Shown here: piece by piece, positions 1 through 7,794 of the stretch
Numbering within the stretch: position 1 is the first letter of the stretch
Layout of the letters: every line of letters starts with the position of its first letter
Assembly: GCA_040389045.1 (NCBI GenBank)
Contig: JAZKAT010000051.1
Location: forward strand, 1-63,388
Length of the DNA: 63,388 nucleotides
Source: UBA5158 sp040389045
GTDB taxonomy: Bacteria > Pseudomonadota > Gammaproteobacteria > DSM-16500
Direction: 5' to 3'
Translations under genes and position numbers: made by a program
The notes under the pieces: generated by a model
Seen by the model: the letters and a program-made list of their open reading frames with translations, nothing else
The model's database searches: none
Told to the model about the DNA's origin: nothing

Positions 1-57
1 GAACATGCGGCCCCTGCCTCCCGAAGGCAGTGCTCTACCAGGCTGAGCTACACCCCG
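1..57 (-). tRNA. tRNA-Pro (CGG), 3' part cut off by the window edge
   Basis: Read on the minus strand, the sequence begins with CGGGGTG, followed by a D-arm (GTAGCTCAGCCTGGTAGAGC) and an anticodon stem CTGCC/GGCAG around the loop TTCGGGA. This places CGG at positions 34-36, which reads proline CCG codons. The 5' C is also typical of proline tRNAs. The T-arm starts (GTTC) at the window edge, so the 3' end and any CCA lie outside. The gene ends 10 bp from ispB, which is encoded on the same strand upstream of it. Confidence 0.95.
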
Positions 58-67
58 TTTTGAAAAA

Positions 68-1036
68 TTAATACTGCCGTTCAACCACAAATTCAGCAAG
101 ATCTTGCATCGCCTTGCGGTAAGGCGAGTCGGGAACCTTGATCAGTGCTGTGTTAGCTTTGCGGGCGTGGTCTTTTGCAGCGTTGGCAGTGTACTCTATC
201 GCTTTCGTGCTTTCAATAATTCCCAGGATCGCATCCAGTTGATCACAGGAACCACTCTCAATCGCGCTGCGTATCAACGCCGTTTCAGCCGGTGTGCCGT
301 TACGCAATGCGTGAATCAAAGGCAAGGTCGGTTTGCCTTCCGCTAAATCATTACCAATGTTTTTACCCGTCTGTTCCACCGAAGCATTATAATCCAGGGC
401 ATCATCAATCAATTGATAAGCAATACCTAAATTCATCCCATAATCACGCAGCGCATGTAATTCCTGCGTGGGACTATTGGAAATTGCTGGCCCCATCTGG
501 GAACCAACTTCAAATAATTTACCCGTTTTACGCTGAATAACATCGTAATAAGCGGCTTCCGAAGTCTGCGGGTCGCGGCAATTAATTAATTGTAAAATTT
601 CACCTTCCGCAATCAAATTGGTCGCGTCAGCGAAAATATTCATGACTTGTAAATTCTGTAATTTCACAATCAATTGAAAGGCGCGGGAATATAAAAAATC
701 ACCCACTAACACGCTGGCTTCATTGCCCCAAATCGTGTGCGCAGTACCATGGCCGCGGCGCAGGGTGGAATTATCTACGACATCATCATGCAGCAGGGTG
801 GCCGTGTGGATTAATTCAATCGCCGCCGCTAAATCGATATGCTTGTTTTCACCATGGCTACAGGCGCGCGCGCTCAATAATACCACCAGTGGCCGTATGC
901 GTTTACCACCACAGTTCAAAATATACTCAACCATGTTATTAATCAGGGGGATATCGGATTTCAACTCGGTAAAAATGAATTTATCGGTGGCCTCCAAATC
1001 GCTTCGCACCAGCGAACGTATAGACTCTAACGGCAT
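68..1036 (-). CDS. ispB: Octaprenyl-diphosphate synthase (polyprenyl synthetase)
   Basis: This cytosolic enzyme adds isopentenyl diphosphate units to farnesyl diphosphate to make the long prenyl tail of ubiquinone. The protein has about 322 residues, as in E. coli IspB. It carries the GGKRIRP substrate-binding segment, the first Asp-rich motif DDVVD followed by RRG, and the second motif DDALD, which together bind Mg2+ and the diphosphates. The start is set at ATG 1036 rather than the TTG at 1048, because MPLESIR aligns with the family N-terminus. It is divergent from rplU, and ispB next to rplU-rpmA-obgE is the usual gammaproteobacterial arrangement. Chain length cannot be read from sequence alone, so octaprenyl is taken from family and context. 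Confidence 0.93.
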   Translation of the reverse strand: MPLESIRSLVRSDLEATDKFIFTELKSDIPLINNMVEYILNCGGKRIRPLVVLLSARACSHGENKHIDLAAAIELIHTATLLHDDVVDNSTLRRGHGTAHTIWGNEASVLVGDFLYSRAFQLIVKLQNLQVMNIFADATNLIAEGEILQLINCRDPQTSEAAYYDVIQRKTGKLFEVGSQMGPAISNSPTQELHALRDYGMNLGIAYQLIDDALDYNASVEQTGKNIGNDLAEGKPTLPLIHALRNGTPAETALIRSAIESGSCDQLDAILGIIESTKAIEYTANAAKDHARKANTALIKVPDSPYRKAMQDLAEFVVERQY

Positions 1037-1127
1037 GGGCTGCTGCAACCTTAAAGTATTGTATTTAAAGGATTGAATGCTATGCGCCTCTACCGCTGAC
1101 TGTCAAGCGGCAAGTTGCAGAAGTCGC

Positions 1128-1156
1128 TTGCGCAAAAAACCATTAATCTCTATAAT
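1128..1156 (+). promoter_or_regulatory. Predicted sigma70 promoter of rplU-rpmA
   Basis: A perfect TATAAT at 1151-1156 lies 17 bp after TTGCGC (1128-1133), a weak -35 box. This leaves an untranslated leader of about 55 bases before the rplU start at 1219. It is the only good candidate in the ispB-rplU divergent gap, which otherwise holds no gene. Confidence 0.6.
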
Positions 1157-1218
1157 TGCACCTCTTTTGATTATAGATTTCCTAAAACAGTATATAAAAA
1201 AACCAGAGGTAAGATATC

Positions 1219-1530
1219 ATGTACGCAGTTATAACCAGCGGTGGCAAGCAATACCGTGTAATTGAAGGGCAAACGCTCAAGCTTGAAAAGTTGGAACTCG
1301 AAGTCGGCGCTACGCTCGATTTTGACCAGGTTTTAATGATTGGAAACGACGACAATATTTCCATAGGCAAACCGTTTATCAAAGGTGGCAAAGTCACTGC
1401 TACTGTCTTAAGCCAAGGCCGTCATCCTAAAATTCATATCATCAAATTCCGCCGTCGTAAGCACCATCAAAAACAAATGGGCCACAGACAGTATTTCACG
1501 GAAGTGAAAATCACCGGAATTCAAGCGTAA
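1219..1530 (+). CDS. rplU: 50S ribosomal protein L21
   Basis: L21 is a 103-residue protein of the large ribosomal subunit that binds 23S rRNA. The N-terminus MYAVITSGGKQYRV is the near-invariant L21 signature, and the basic C-terminal half (FRRRKHHQKQMGHRQ) is the rRNA-binding part. The length equals that of E. coli L21. The gene is preceded by an AGAGGTAAGATATC ribosome-binding region. It is the first gene of an rplU-rpmA pair, with obgE following, and is read from the promoter at 1128-1156. Confidence 0.98.
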   Translation: MYAVITSGGKQYRVIEGQTLKLEKLELEVGATLDFDQVLMIGNDDNISIGKPFIKGGKVTATVLSQGRHPKIHIIKFRRRKHHQKQMGHRQYFTEVKITGIQA

Positions 1531-1555
1531 TAAACATTTAGAGAGGGTTTAAGCA

Positions 1556-1834
1556 ATGGCACATAAAAAAGCCGGTGGTAGTACGCGAAATGGTCGCGAT
1601 TCTAATCCCAAATATTTAGGTATCAAACGTTATGGCGGTCAAATCATTAACGCTGGCACCATCATCGTCAGACAACGCGGCACCAAGTTTCATCCGGGAC
1701 GTTATGTTGGTATAGGTCGTGACCATACTTTATATGCGTTAAAAACCGGAAAAGTGGTATTCGGTACGAAAGGTCCAAAGGGTGGCAAATCCTGTGTCAG
1801 TATTGAGCCCATGGAAGCGGCAGAAGTCGCATAG
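1556..1834 (+). CDS. rpmA: 50S ribosomal protein L27
   Basis: L27 sits near the peptidyl transferase centre of the large subunit. The protein has 92 residues, slightly longer than the 85 of E. coli. It starts MAHKKAGGSTRNGRDS, the conserved flexible N-terminal arm that reaches the tRNA ends, so there is no cleavable N-terminal extension of the kind seen in Firmicutes. A GAGAGGG ribosome-binding site lies 11 bp upstream. It follows rplU by 25 bp in one operon and is followed by an intrinsic terminator before obgE. Confidence 0.98.
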   Translation: MAHKKAGGSTRNGRDSNPKYLGIKRYGGQIINAGTIIVRQRGTKFHPGRYVGIGRDHTLYALKTGKVVFGTKGPKGGKSCVSIEPMEAAEVA

Positions 1835-1854
1835 TAATTCCTTTAAGCAAACTC

Positions 1855-1884
1855 AAAAAGCCTCGTCAATACGGGGCTTTTTTC
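1855..1884 (+). terminator. Intrinsic terminator after rpmA
   Basis: The segment AAAAAGCCTCGT, a short CAAT loop and ACGGGGCTTTTTTC form a stem followed by a run of T. It lies between the rpmA stop and the obgE start, so obgE may be read partly through it or from its own promoter. Confidence 0.85.
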
Positions 1885-1897
1885 ATTAGAGCAACCC

Positions 1898-2950
1898 ATG
1901 AAATTTATAGATGAAGCAAGCATCAAGGTGGAAGCGGGCAATGGCGGTAATGGCGCCTGCAGTTTTCTGCGTTTGAAATTTATGCCATTTGGCGGCCCTG
2001 ATGGCGGTAACGGCGGTGACGGAGGCAGTATTTTTTTGCAGGCTGACGAAGGTATTAATACCTTGGTGGATTACCGTTTCACCCGTGCCTTCAAAGCCAC
2101 GAATGGCGAAAAAGGCCGTGGCCGCAATGCTTCTGGCAAAGCGGGTGATGATATGAGTTTGCGCGTGCCGGTAGGCACGATGATTTATGATGAAGATACC
2201 GATGAGTTAATCGCGGATTTGACCCACCATGGGCAAACCACTTGCGTGGCCAAAGGCGGCCGGCATGGGGTTGGTAACGCGAGTTTCAAAAGCAGTGTGA
2301 ACCGTTCACCGCGCCGGACTATTCCAGGTACGCCAGGCGAACGCCGGAATTTACGCCTGGAATTAAAAGTATTAGCGGATGTAGGTTTAGTCGGTATGCC
2401 TAACGCGGGCAAGTCGACTTTGATTCAAGCGGTTTCTGCCGCACGTCCGAAAATCGCCGATTATCCATTTACGACTTTGCACCCTAATCTGGGCGTGGTG
2501 CGGGTGGGACAAAATCAGAGTTTTGTGATCGCGGACATTCCGGGAATTATTGAAGGGGCCGCTGAAGGTGCGGGCTTGGGTATTCGTTTTTTAAAACATG
2601 TATCGCGTACCAGTTTGTTGCTGCACTTGGTTGATATCATGCCGTTAGATGAGAGTGACCCTATTGTTAACGCCAAGGCTATCGCCCATGAACTTGAAAA
2701 ATTTAGTCCGGAGCTGGCGGCTAAAGAACGCTGGTTAGTGTTAAATAAAATTGATTTGCTGCCGGCTGAGGAAGCCAAAGAACTCTGCGAAGCAATTGTC
2801 GATGGGCTGAATTGGCAGGGGAAAGTGTTTTGTATTTCCGGGTTGAGTCATGAGGGTACCGAGGATTTAATGCGGGCTATCATGGGCAGGTTGGAACAGA
2901 GACAGGTGGAAACGGGCGCAGGGATGTTTGATGAGAATGAATTTGAATGA
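1898..2950 (+). CDS. obgE: Obg family GTPase, ribosome-associated
   Basis: This is an essential GTPase that binds the large ribosomal subunit and links assembly to growth state. The 350 residues show the glycine-rich Obg fold at the N-terminus (about 1-158, with GNGGNG and GGDGG repeats). The GTPase domain follows, with the P-loop GMPNAGKST near residue 166, the switch II segment DIPGIIEGA and the base-recognition NKID. A short acidic C-terminal tail (DENEFE) ends the protein. It starts 14 bp after the rpmA terminator hairpin. The rplU-rpmA-obgE order is the standard one. The stop is followed at once by two intergenic repeats. Confidence 0.97.
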   Translation: MKFIDEASIKVEAGNGGNGACSFLRLKFMPFGGPDGGNGGDGGSIFLQADEGINTLVDYRFTRAFKATNGEKGRGRNASGKAGDDMSLRVPVGTMIYDEDTDELIADLTHHGQTTCVAKGGRHGVGNASFKSSVNRSPRRTIPGTPGERRNLRLELKVLADVGLVGMPNAGKSTLIQAVSAARPKIADYPFTTLHPNLGVVRVGQNQSFVIADIPGIIEGAAEGAGLGIRFLKHVSRTSLLLHLVDIMPLDESDPIVNAKAIAHELEKFSPELAAKERWLVLNKIDLLPAEEAKELCEAIVDGLNWQGKVFCISGLSHEGTEDLMRAIMGRLEQRQVETGAGMFDENEFE

Positions 2951-2961
2951 GTTCACCCCAT

Positions 2962-2990
2962 TGTCATTCCCGCGCAGGCGGGAATCCATT
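2962..2990. repeat. REP-like palindromic repeat, family A (single arm)
   Basis: TGTCATTCCCGCGCAGGCGG continues to GAATCCATT. The core CCCGCGCAGGCGGG is itself nearly palindromic. The same unit recurs at 15103, 23642, 26159, 38244 and 63294 in this window, always between genes. Confidence 0.9.
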
Positions 2991-2999
2991 CGTAGACAA

Positions 3000-3034
3000 G
3001 CTGTTGGGCTTCGCTGCGCTCAGCCCAACCTACA
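3000..3034. repeat. Intergenic palindromic repeat, family B
   Basis: GCTGTTGGGCTTCGCTGCGC continues to TCAGCCCAACCTACA. GTTGGGCT pairs with AGCCCAAC to form a hairpin. Other copies are the inverted pair at 36434-36524 and a copy at 62389. It abuts the 3' end of the MFS gene. Confidence 0.88.
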
Positions 3035-3035
3035 G

Positions 3036-4271
3036 TTAGTTTACGCTGCTCGATGTTACCGTTGACCTATATCGCCAAAACCCCGGCAACCACACGCAAC
3101 ACAAACCCACGGTAATCACACACAATATGCCTCCTGACACCACCGAAGCGGTAATGCCAAACGCAGCGGCCACAAGACCAGCTTCCGTATCACCCAGCTT
3201 AGGCCCACTCAAATAACTTATCATTTCTATACCAGACAAACGGCCGCGGAAATTATTAGGAATGGTTTCATTCCATAATAATTGTCGGAACATACCACTG
3301 GCGGCGTCAAACAACCCAGCCAGCATCAGAAAAAATAATCCTAACCATAAATTTTTTGCAAAACCAAAACCAATGATAGCTACGCCCCAGAAAGCGGCGG
3401 CGATCGCAATGGCGGCGCCGTGGCGTTTGATTTTTTCCACAAACCCACTGAAACAGGAAATCAGCAAAGCGCCCACCGCCGGTGCGGAGTAGAGCATGCC
3501 TAGCGTCTGCACGCCGCCGCTATGCTCAGCTATCGCGGGAAACAAAGCCATAGGCATACCAAACACCATGGCGCAAAAATCCACGACATAGCTGCCTAAT
3601 AATTCCTGCCGCGAAATCGCATAAAAAAATCCTTGTTTGACAGACGCCAGTGCAGATTCCACCGGTGGCGCCGCGGGCTTGGGAATATCAGTTATGCAAA
3701 GGATGGCAATCCATGAAATGAGAAAAGTGGCAAAGTCGACCAGGTAAGTAATCCCAATGCCGAAATGCCCGATAATAATGCCGCCCACCGCGGGGCCTGC
3801 AATCATGCCCACACTATAATTAAAAGTGGCTAGCGCACCCACCATGGCAAAATCTTTTTTATCGACGATTTGCTGGTTAATACTGTCTAATGCCGGCCGA
3901 TGCAAACCGGTAATGCCGGACATAAAAAACGCGACAATAAACAAAACAGGAATAGAAGGCTGGGGCTGATAAGCATTTAAGGCCAGCAATAAACAGCCTA
4001 TGGCCAACAAGCCTTCAGAAATTAATAATAAAGTGCGGCGATGATGACGGTCCGCGAGGGCGCCGCCAATTAATGCCGTCACCATTAATGGGAGTAATTG
4101 AAATAAACTTAACAATCCAACCATCAATGTAGAATTGGTTAAGTGATAAATTTGATAAGGGAGTGCGACATAAGTAATCATTGACCCGAACAGGGAAATA
4201 AATTGCCCGGTAAAGAGAAAACGAAAATTGCGGTTACGCCGCAGCACGGATAGATTGATCAGATAAGACAT
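3036..4271 (-). CDS. MFS transporter, EntS-like exporter family
   Basis: This is a 411-residue inner-membrane protein with about 12 hydrophobic segments. The N-terminus (NRNFRFLFTGQFISLFGSMI) and the loop GGALADRHHRR after the second segment are typical of the MFS_3/EntS-type drug and siderophore exporters. The substrate cannot be read from the sequence. The gene is convergent with obgE, separated from it by two short repeats, and lies 46 bp downstream of rpsT on the same strand. An LbtU-like porin elsewhere in the window makes siderophore export a possible role, but nothing links the two directly. Confidence 0.8.
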   Translation of the reverse strand: MSYLINLSVLRRNRNFRFLFTGQFISLFGSMITYVALPYQIYHLTNSTLMVGLLSLFQLLPLMVTALIGGALADRHHRRTLLLISEGLLAIGCLLLALNAYQPQPSIPVLFIVAFFMSGITGLHRPALDSINQQIVDKKDFAMVGALATFNYSVGMIAGPAVGGIIIGHFGIGITYLVDFATFLISWIAILCITDIPKPAAPPVESALASVKQGFFYAISRQELLGSYVVDFCAMVFGMPMALFPAIAEHSGGVQTLGMLYSAPAVGALLISCFSGFVEKIKRHGAAIAIAAAFWGVAIIGFGFAKNLWLGLFFLMLAGLFDAASGMFRQLLWNETIPNNFRGRLSGIEMISYLSGPKLGDTEAGLVAAAFGITASVVSGGILCVITVGLCCVWLPGFWRYRSTVTSSSVN

Positions 4272-4317
4272 GCTAGTACTCTCTTAATCTACCGCGCTGG
4301 CCTGCTTTGACAAACCT

Positions 4318-4704
4318 TTAACTGCTAGCTTTTGCCGATTTTGCTTTTTTTACCGCAGTTGCTTTGGTAGCTTTCTTTGTGGTTGTCGTTTTCGCGGTTT
4401 TCGCTTTTACCACTTTAGGCGCTTTAGCAGTCTTGGTCGTGCCATCCAATTTCAGGATGTGCGCGGAGAGACGGCTTTTATGACGCGCAGCTTTATTTTT
4501 GTGGATCAAGCCTTTATTCGCCATGCGGTCTATCACTGGCACCGCGGTTTGGTAACTGGATACCGCAAGTTCTCTATCGCCAGCTTCAACAGCGGCGTAA
4601 ACTTTTTTAAGATAAGTGCGGACCATAGAACGCAAGCTTGCGTTATGTTCTCTGTGTTTTTCAGCTTGACGAGCACGTTTTTTTGCTTGTGCAGTATTTG
4701 CCAA
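4318..4704 (-). CDS. rpsT: 30S ribosomal protein S20 with C-terminal Lys/Ala/Thr-rich extension
   Basis: S20 binds 16S rRNA in the small subunit. The start is the TTG at 4704, preceded by GGAGG with a 7-base spacer; the protein then reads MANTAQAKKRARQAEKHR, the standard S20 N-terminus. A UUG start is also used by E. coli rpsT, where it takes part in autoregulation, so that control may be conserved here. The first 88 residues match a complete S20. A further 40 residues made almost only of K, A, T, V and S follow. E. coli S20 stops at about 87 residues, so the tail is an addition resembling histone H1-like basic tails. A longer in-frame reading from 4785 is unlikely because it lacks S20 similarity. 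Confidence 0.95.
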   Translation of the reverse strand: MANTAQAKKRARQAEKHREHNASLRSMVRTYLKKVYAAVEAGDRELAVSSYQTAVPVIDRMANKGLIHKNKAARHKSRLSAHILKLDGTTKTAKAPKVVKAKTAKTTTTKKATKATAVKKAKSAKASS

Positions 4705-4781
4705 GGTAATGCCTCCGAAACAGGTTAGTTTTACGATGCGAAAAACAGCAAAAATAGCGGTTTTCCACTTCTCAAAATCAA

Positions 4782-6971
4782 TCAAAGGGGGCTAATATGC
4801 CTGCTTCTTTCCGTATTGTCAATGCTGACAGGAAGATTGACTGCATCGCCATAAAAATCATGCAGTTGGGCCAGTAAATCCCTGGCGGGAGAATTTTGGG
4901 CAAAAGGCGTAGATAATTCGGTGGTCCAGGCGCCAGTTTTTAAGTTCACTAGCACGGGAAAGGCTGGGATAATATTCTTTTTAAATACCATCTGCTGGGT
5001 GATTTTATCGAAAACCAGCGACTGATGTTCGGTCACGGGATAATACGCCAGCAACCAATTACCCAACAAAATAGCGTATTGCTTGTTGGCAGCCATGGCG
5101 CGTTCTGCATTACCTTTAATAAATACCAAACCAGAGTGTTTATCCATGCGATATAAATCGACGGTTTTCGCTAACACTTTATTAATGGAGATACCTTCTT
5201 TTTCAATTTCTTCCAGGGTAAAGCTGGATTCCAAAAATAAGGGTCGCGCGGGTGGCGTTGCCTGATCATAAAAATAAGGTGTTAATGAAATGCCATCAGC
5301 ATGAGGCAGCGGACGTAAGTGGGCCAATGCTAATAAAGTAGGAGCGATATCCAGTAACATTACCGGCTCTGACACGGTGTGAGGTTTGCCAAGATCAACA
5401 CCGTAACCTTTGAAAGCAAGGACGGCATGGTATTGCTTCAGACTTAAGACATCACCACCGTAACCATGTGATGTATCCAGACCAAAATCGCGGCGCATAT
5501 CCAGACTGACTTCAGGACTGCCAGCATATTTGAAAACGGCGAGTTTTTTTAGATTAATTTTATCACCTAGATAATTTGCTGCGGCCACGGTGCGATCCCC
5601 ATGCAAACCTAGCGTGACACCATGATCAGAAAGCAAAACCAAAATAGTATGATCTAACAAGTGACTTGCTTGAAGAGTTTGTAAAAATTTTTTAAGTTGA
5701 CGGTCACTCTGAATAATTCCTCCCTGATAGCGACACACTTCACTACAGGCAGCGTAATCGCGGTCATTAAACCAGTCAAAAGGCCAGTGGGTAACGGTGA
5801 AATGGACGGCGAGAAATAACGGCTTGTTAGAACGTTTTTGTAAAGCAACATCCAGCATTTTTAAATAATTATTGGGAGCGTAAGTGATTGCTGGACCATG
5901 GTTGGCATAATTATAAGGAAATAATAATTTCCCCAAGGCGGTTGGAATAATCAAGTTGGATAAGGGAAAATCATTTAGCGTGCCAATCAGAAAATCATTA
6001 ATTCCCATCGGCGGCGTGATGACGCGATCAAAACCAAAAGCTTCATTGGTATTATTAAATCGTGTGTCATCCGTGCTGTAGATAGTTTCATAACCCGCCG
6101 CTTGAAATGTCTTTGGCATGGTTTCTGTTATCATTAAATTTTCAAAATCAGTATTGTTGCCGCGGGCATTATTATTTTTGGGATAAGCGCCAGTTAAAAT
6201 GCCAGTCCAGGAGGGAAACGTTCTCGGTAAGGCCGTGTACGCTGTCGCAAAATTAGTACCGGTCTGTAATATTTCATCTATATGCGGGGTAGTGGATTGG
6301 TGCGTATAAAAACCCACAAAATCCGGTCGCAGCGCGTCAATGCCGATGATAATAATGTTGGGTTGAGAGTTGGCATTGGCGATGTTAACAAGTTTAGTCT
6401 GGCGCTGGTCGTGGCCGACAAAAAATATTCCCCCGGTCAACAATAATAGTAACGTTCCATGTCGCAATAAAGCTTGTTTGCGGTATAGGCTACGCACCAG
6501 GTTGACCAAAGCGAGCAGGCAGGCTAAAACTAATATACCGCCGGTGAAGAATAAAATTTTTATTAACAAGACACCGCTTAATTTGCTGGAAAAAAACGAA
6601 TGCGGTACCAGAAAATTATTAGCGGCGCAAATAAAAAGTAAGCTAGTAAAGAACAATACTATACCCAGCCGGTAGGTGGTTTGGTGAGACCATCCACCAA
6701 ACTCGCCAACCCCCACCGCCAGATACCAGAGCAAGCCCAGGTAAATGGCATACAAACAAAGTTGACTGGCGAGAAAATAAAGCATGCCAGTGATAAAAAT
6801 TTTTGAGCCAAGGATTTGTGTAGTTAACGAAGTTGAAATCGCGGTATCAATCAAGGTGGTTGAACTGGCGGCTACGGCAAGCAAACTAATTTGAATAACA
6901 ATCCAGGCCAGCGTCAAAAAAATTAAGGTAAGGAATAAATTCCGTGACTTTTTGACGCTGGTATCCCACAT
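4782..6971 (-). CDS. Membrane-anchored sulfatase-like hydrolase (alkaline phosphatase superfamily)
   Basis: The 729-residue protein has about five membrane segments in the first 200 residues, then a large periplasmic domain of the sulfatase/phosphoethanolamine-transferase type. It starts at about residue 205 with IIIIGIDALRPDF (metal Asp). At the nucleophile position it reads RTFPSW where sulfatases have C/S-x-P-S-R, so Thr probably replaces the formylglycine Cys. The metal motif SDHG appears later. A Thr nucleophile is usual in lipid-headgroup transferases, so transfer or hydrolysis of phosphate diesters on envelope lipids or glycans is as likely as sulfate ester cleavage. It lies 14 bp downstream of the DsbA-like gene, probably in one operon. 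Confidence 0.75.
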   Translation of the reverse strand: MWDTSVKKSRNLFLTLIFLTLAWIVIQISLLAVAASSTTLIDTAISTSLTTQILGSKIFITGMLYFLASQLCLYAIYLGLLWYLAVGVGEFGGWSHQTTYRLGIVLFFTSLLFICAANNFLVPHSFFSSKLSGVLLIKILFFTGGILVLACLLALVNLVRSLYRKQALLRHGTLLLLLTGGIFFVGHDQRQTKLVNIANANSQPNIIIIGIDALRPDFVGFYTHQSTTPHIDEILQTGTNFATAYTALPRTFPSWTGILTGAYPKNNNARGNNTDFENLMITETMPKTFQAAGYETIYSTDDTRFNNTNEAFGFDRVITPPMGINDFLIGTLNDFPLSNLIIPTALGKLLFPYNYANHGPAITYAPNNYLKMLDVALQKRSNKPLFLAVHFTVTHWPFDWFNDRDYAACSEVCRYQGGIIQSDRQLKKFLQTLQASHLLDHTILVLLSDHGVTLGLHGDRTVAAANYLGDKINLKKLAVFKYAGSPEVSLDMRRDFGLDTSHGYGGDVLSLKQYHAVLAFKGYGVDLGKPHTVSEPVMLLDIAPTLLALAHLRPLPHADGISLTPYFYDQATPPARPLFLESSFTLEEIEKEGISINKVLAKTVDLYRMDKHSGLVFIKGNAERAMAANKQYAILLGNWLLAYYPVTEHQSLVFDKITQQMVFKKNIIPAFPVLVNLKTGAWTTELSTPFAQNSPARDLLAQLHDFYGDAVNLPVSIDNTERSRHISPL

Positions 6972-6985
6972 TTAAAAACCTATTC

Positions 6986-7699
6986 CTATTCTTCGCTGCG
7001 TATCTTATCAACCGCTTTTTGCAATTCCGGCTGGTCAAACTGGCCAAGCATATACAGTATCAATTCAGGTTTTTCATCGCTAGTGAAAGTGGTTTTAGCA
7101 AAAAATAATACCGGTGTGCCGGGGATGCCAATTTTTTGGGCGAGGCTGGCGGTGCTGTTAATTAACTCTTGATAACTTTTATTATTCATATCCGATTTTA
7201 TTTCAACGACATTTAAACCGTCAGCTTTGGCGAGTTCATCCAGCTTTTTCTCGTCATAAGTACTTTTGGTTGCCATGATGTCTACATGCAGCGGTAAATA
7301 CTTTCCCTGCTTATTAGCGGCTAGCGTGTATTTGGCGGCATAGTTGGAAAGGCTGCCACGTAAAGGGTAGGGTTTGTAAACCACACGCAAGTCGGGGTTA
7401 GCCTTAATGAGGGCTTGAATGGACGGATCCATGCGTTGACTCAAGGTACAGAGAAAATCAATAAACTGGATGAGGGTTATGCCACCATGAGGGTTGCCAA
7501 CCACTATATCATGCGGGTCGCGAATTAACTGATCGGCGTTAGCGGTAGCGACGGCACGGCCTTTCGCTAATTGCTGATCGGTAATCGTGGGTTTTTCAGG
7601 TTCGCCGATAGTCAGATCGTTGTAATAATCGTCGGCAAATACAGGGGTGGCTACGGTAAGCCCCAATAAGGTAAAGGCCAAAGCAAGAAAAAACTTCAT
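6986..7699 (-). CDS. Periplasmic DsbA/Com1-like thioredoxin-fold protein with CxxS site
   Basis: The 237-residue protein begins with a clear signal peptide (MKFFLALAFTLLGLTVATPVFA). The mature part has the DsbA-type thioredoxin fold: IQFIDFLCTLSQRM, then VVYKPYPLRG, and the cis-proline segment IGIPGTPVLFF. The active site reads C-T-L-S instead of CxxC, so the second cysteine is a serine. Such a monothiol site fits an isomerase or reductase-like role, or a chaperone, better than a disulfide oxidase. It is close to the Com1/27-kDa surface antigen type known in Coxiella and Legionella. It is followed by the sulfatase-like gene, whose periplasmic domain could be a client. Confidence 0.8.
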   Translation of the reverse strand: MKFFLALAFTLLGLTVATPVFADDYYNDLTIGEPEKPTITDQQLAKGRAVATANADQLIRDPHDIVVGNPHGGITLIQFIDFLCTLSQRMDPSIQALIKANPDLRVVYKPYPLRGSLSNYAAKYTLAANKQGKYLPLHVDIMATKSTYDEKKLDELAKADGLNVVEIKSDMNNKSYQELINSTASLAQKIGIPGTPVLFFAKTTFTSDEKPELILYMLGQFDQPELQKAVDKIRSEE

Positions 7700-7794
7700 G
7701 AGACAGGCTTCCTCATATAAATATTTGAATGATTTCCCTATAATCTTAGCGCATCATAGCAGGTGGCCATGGACTTGTCAGCAGGGGTGACGTC

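Noticed and set aside
4705..4785. N-terminal extension of rpsT up to 4785
   Set aside because: The standard S20 N-terminus starts at TTG 4704 with GGAGG before it; the upstream part would overlap the sulfatase gene and matches nothing.
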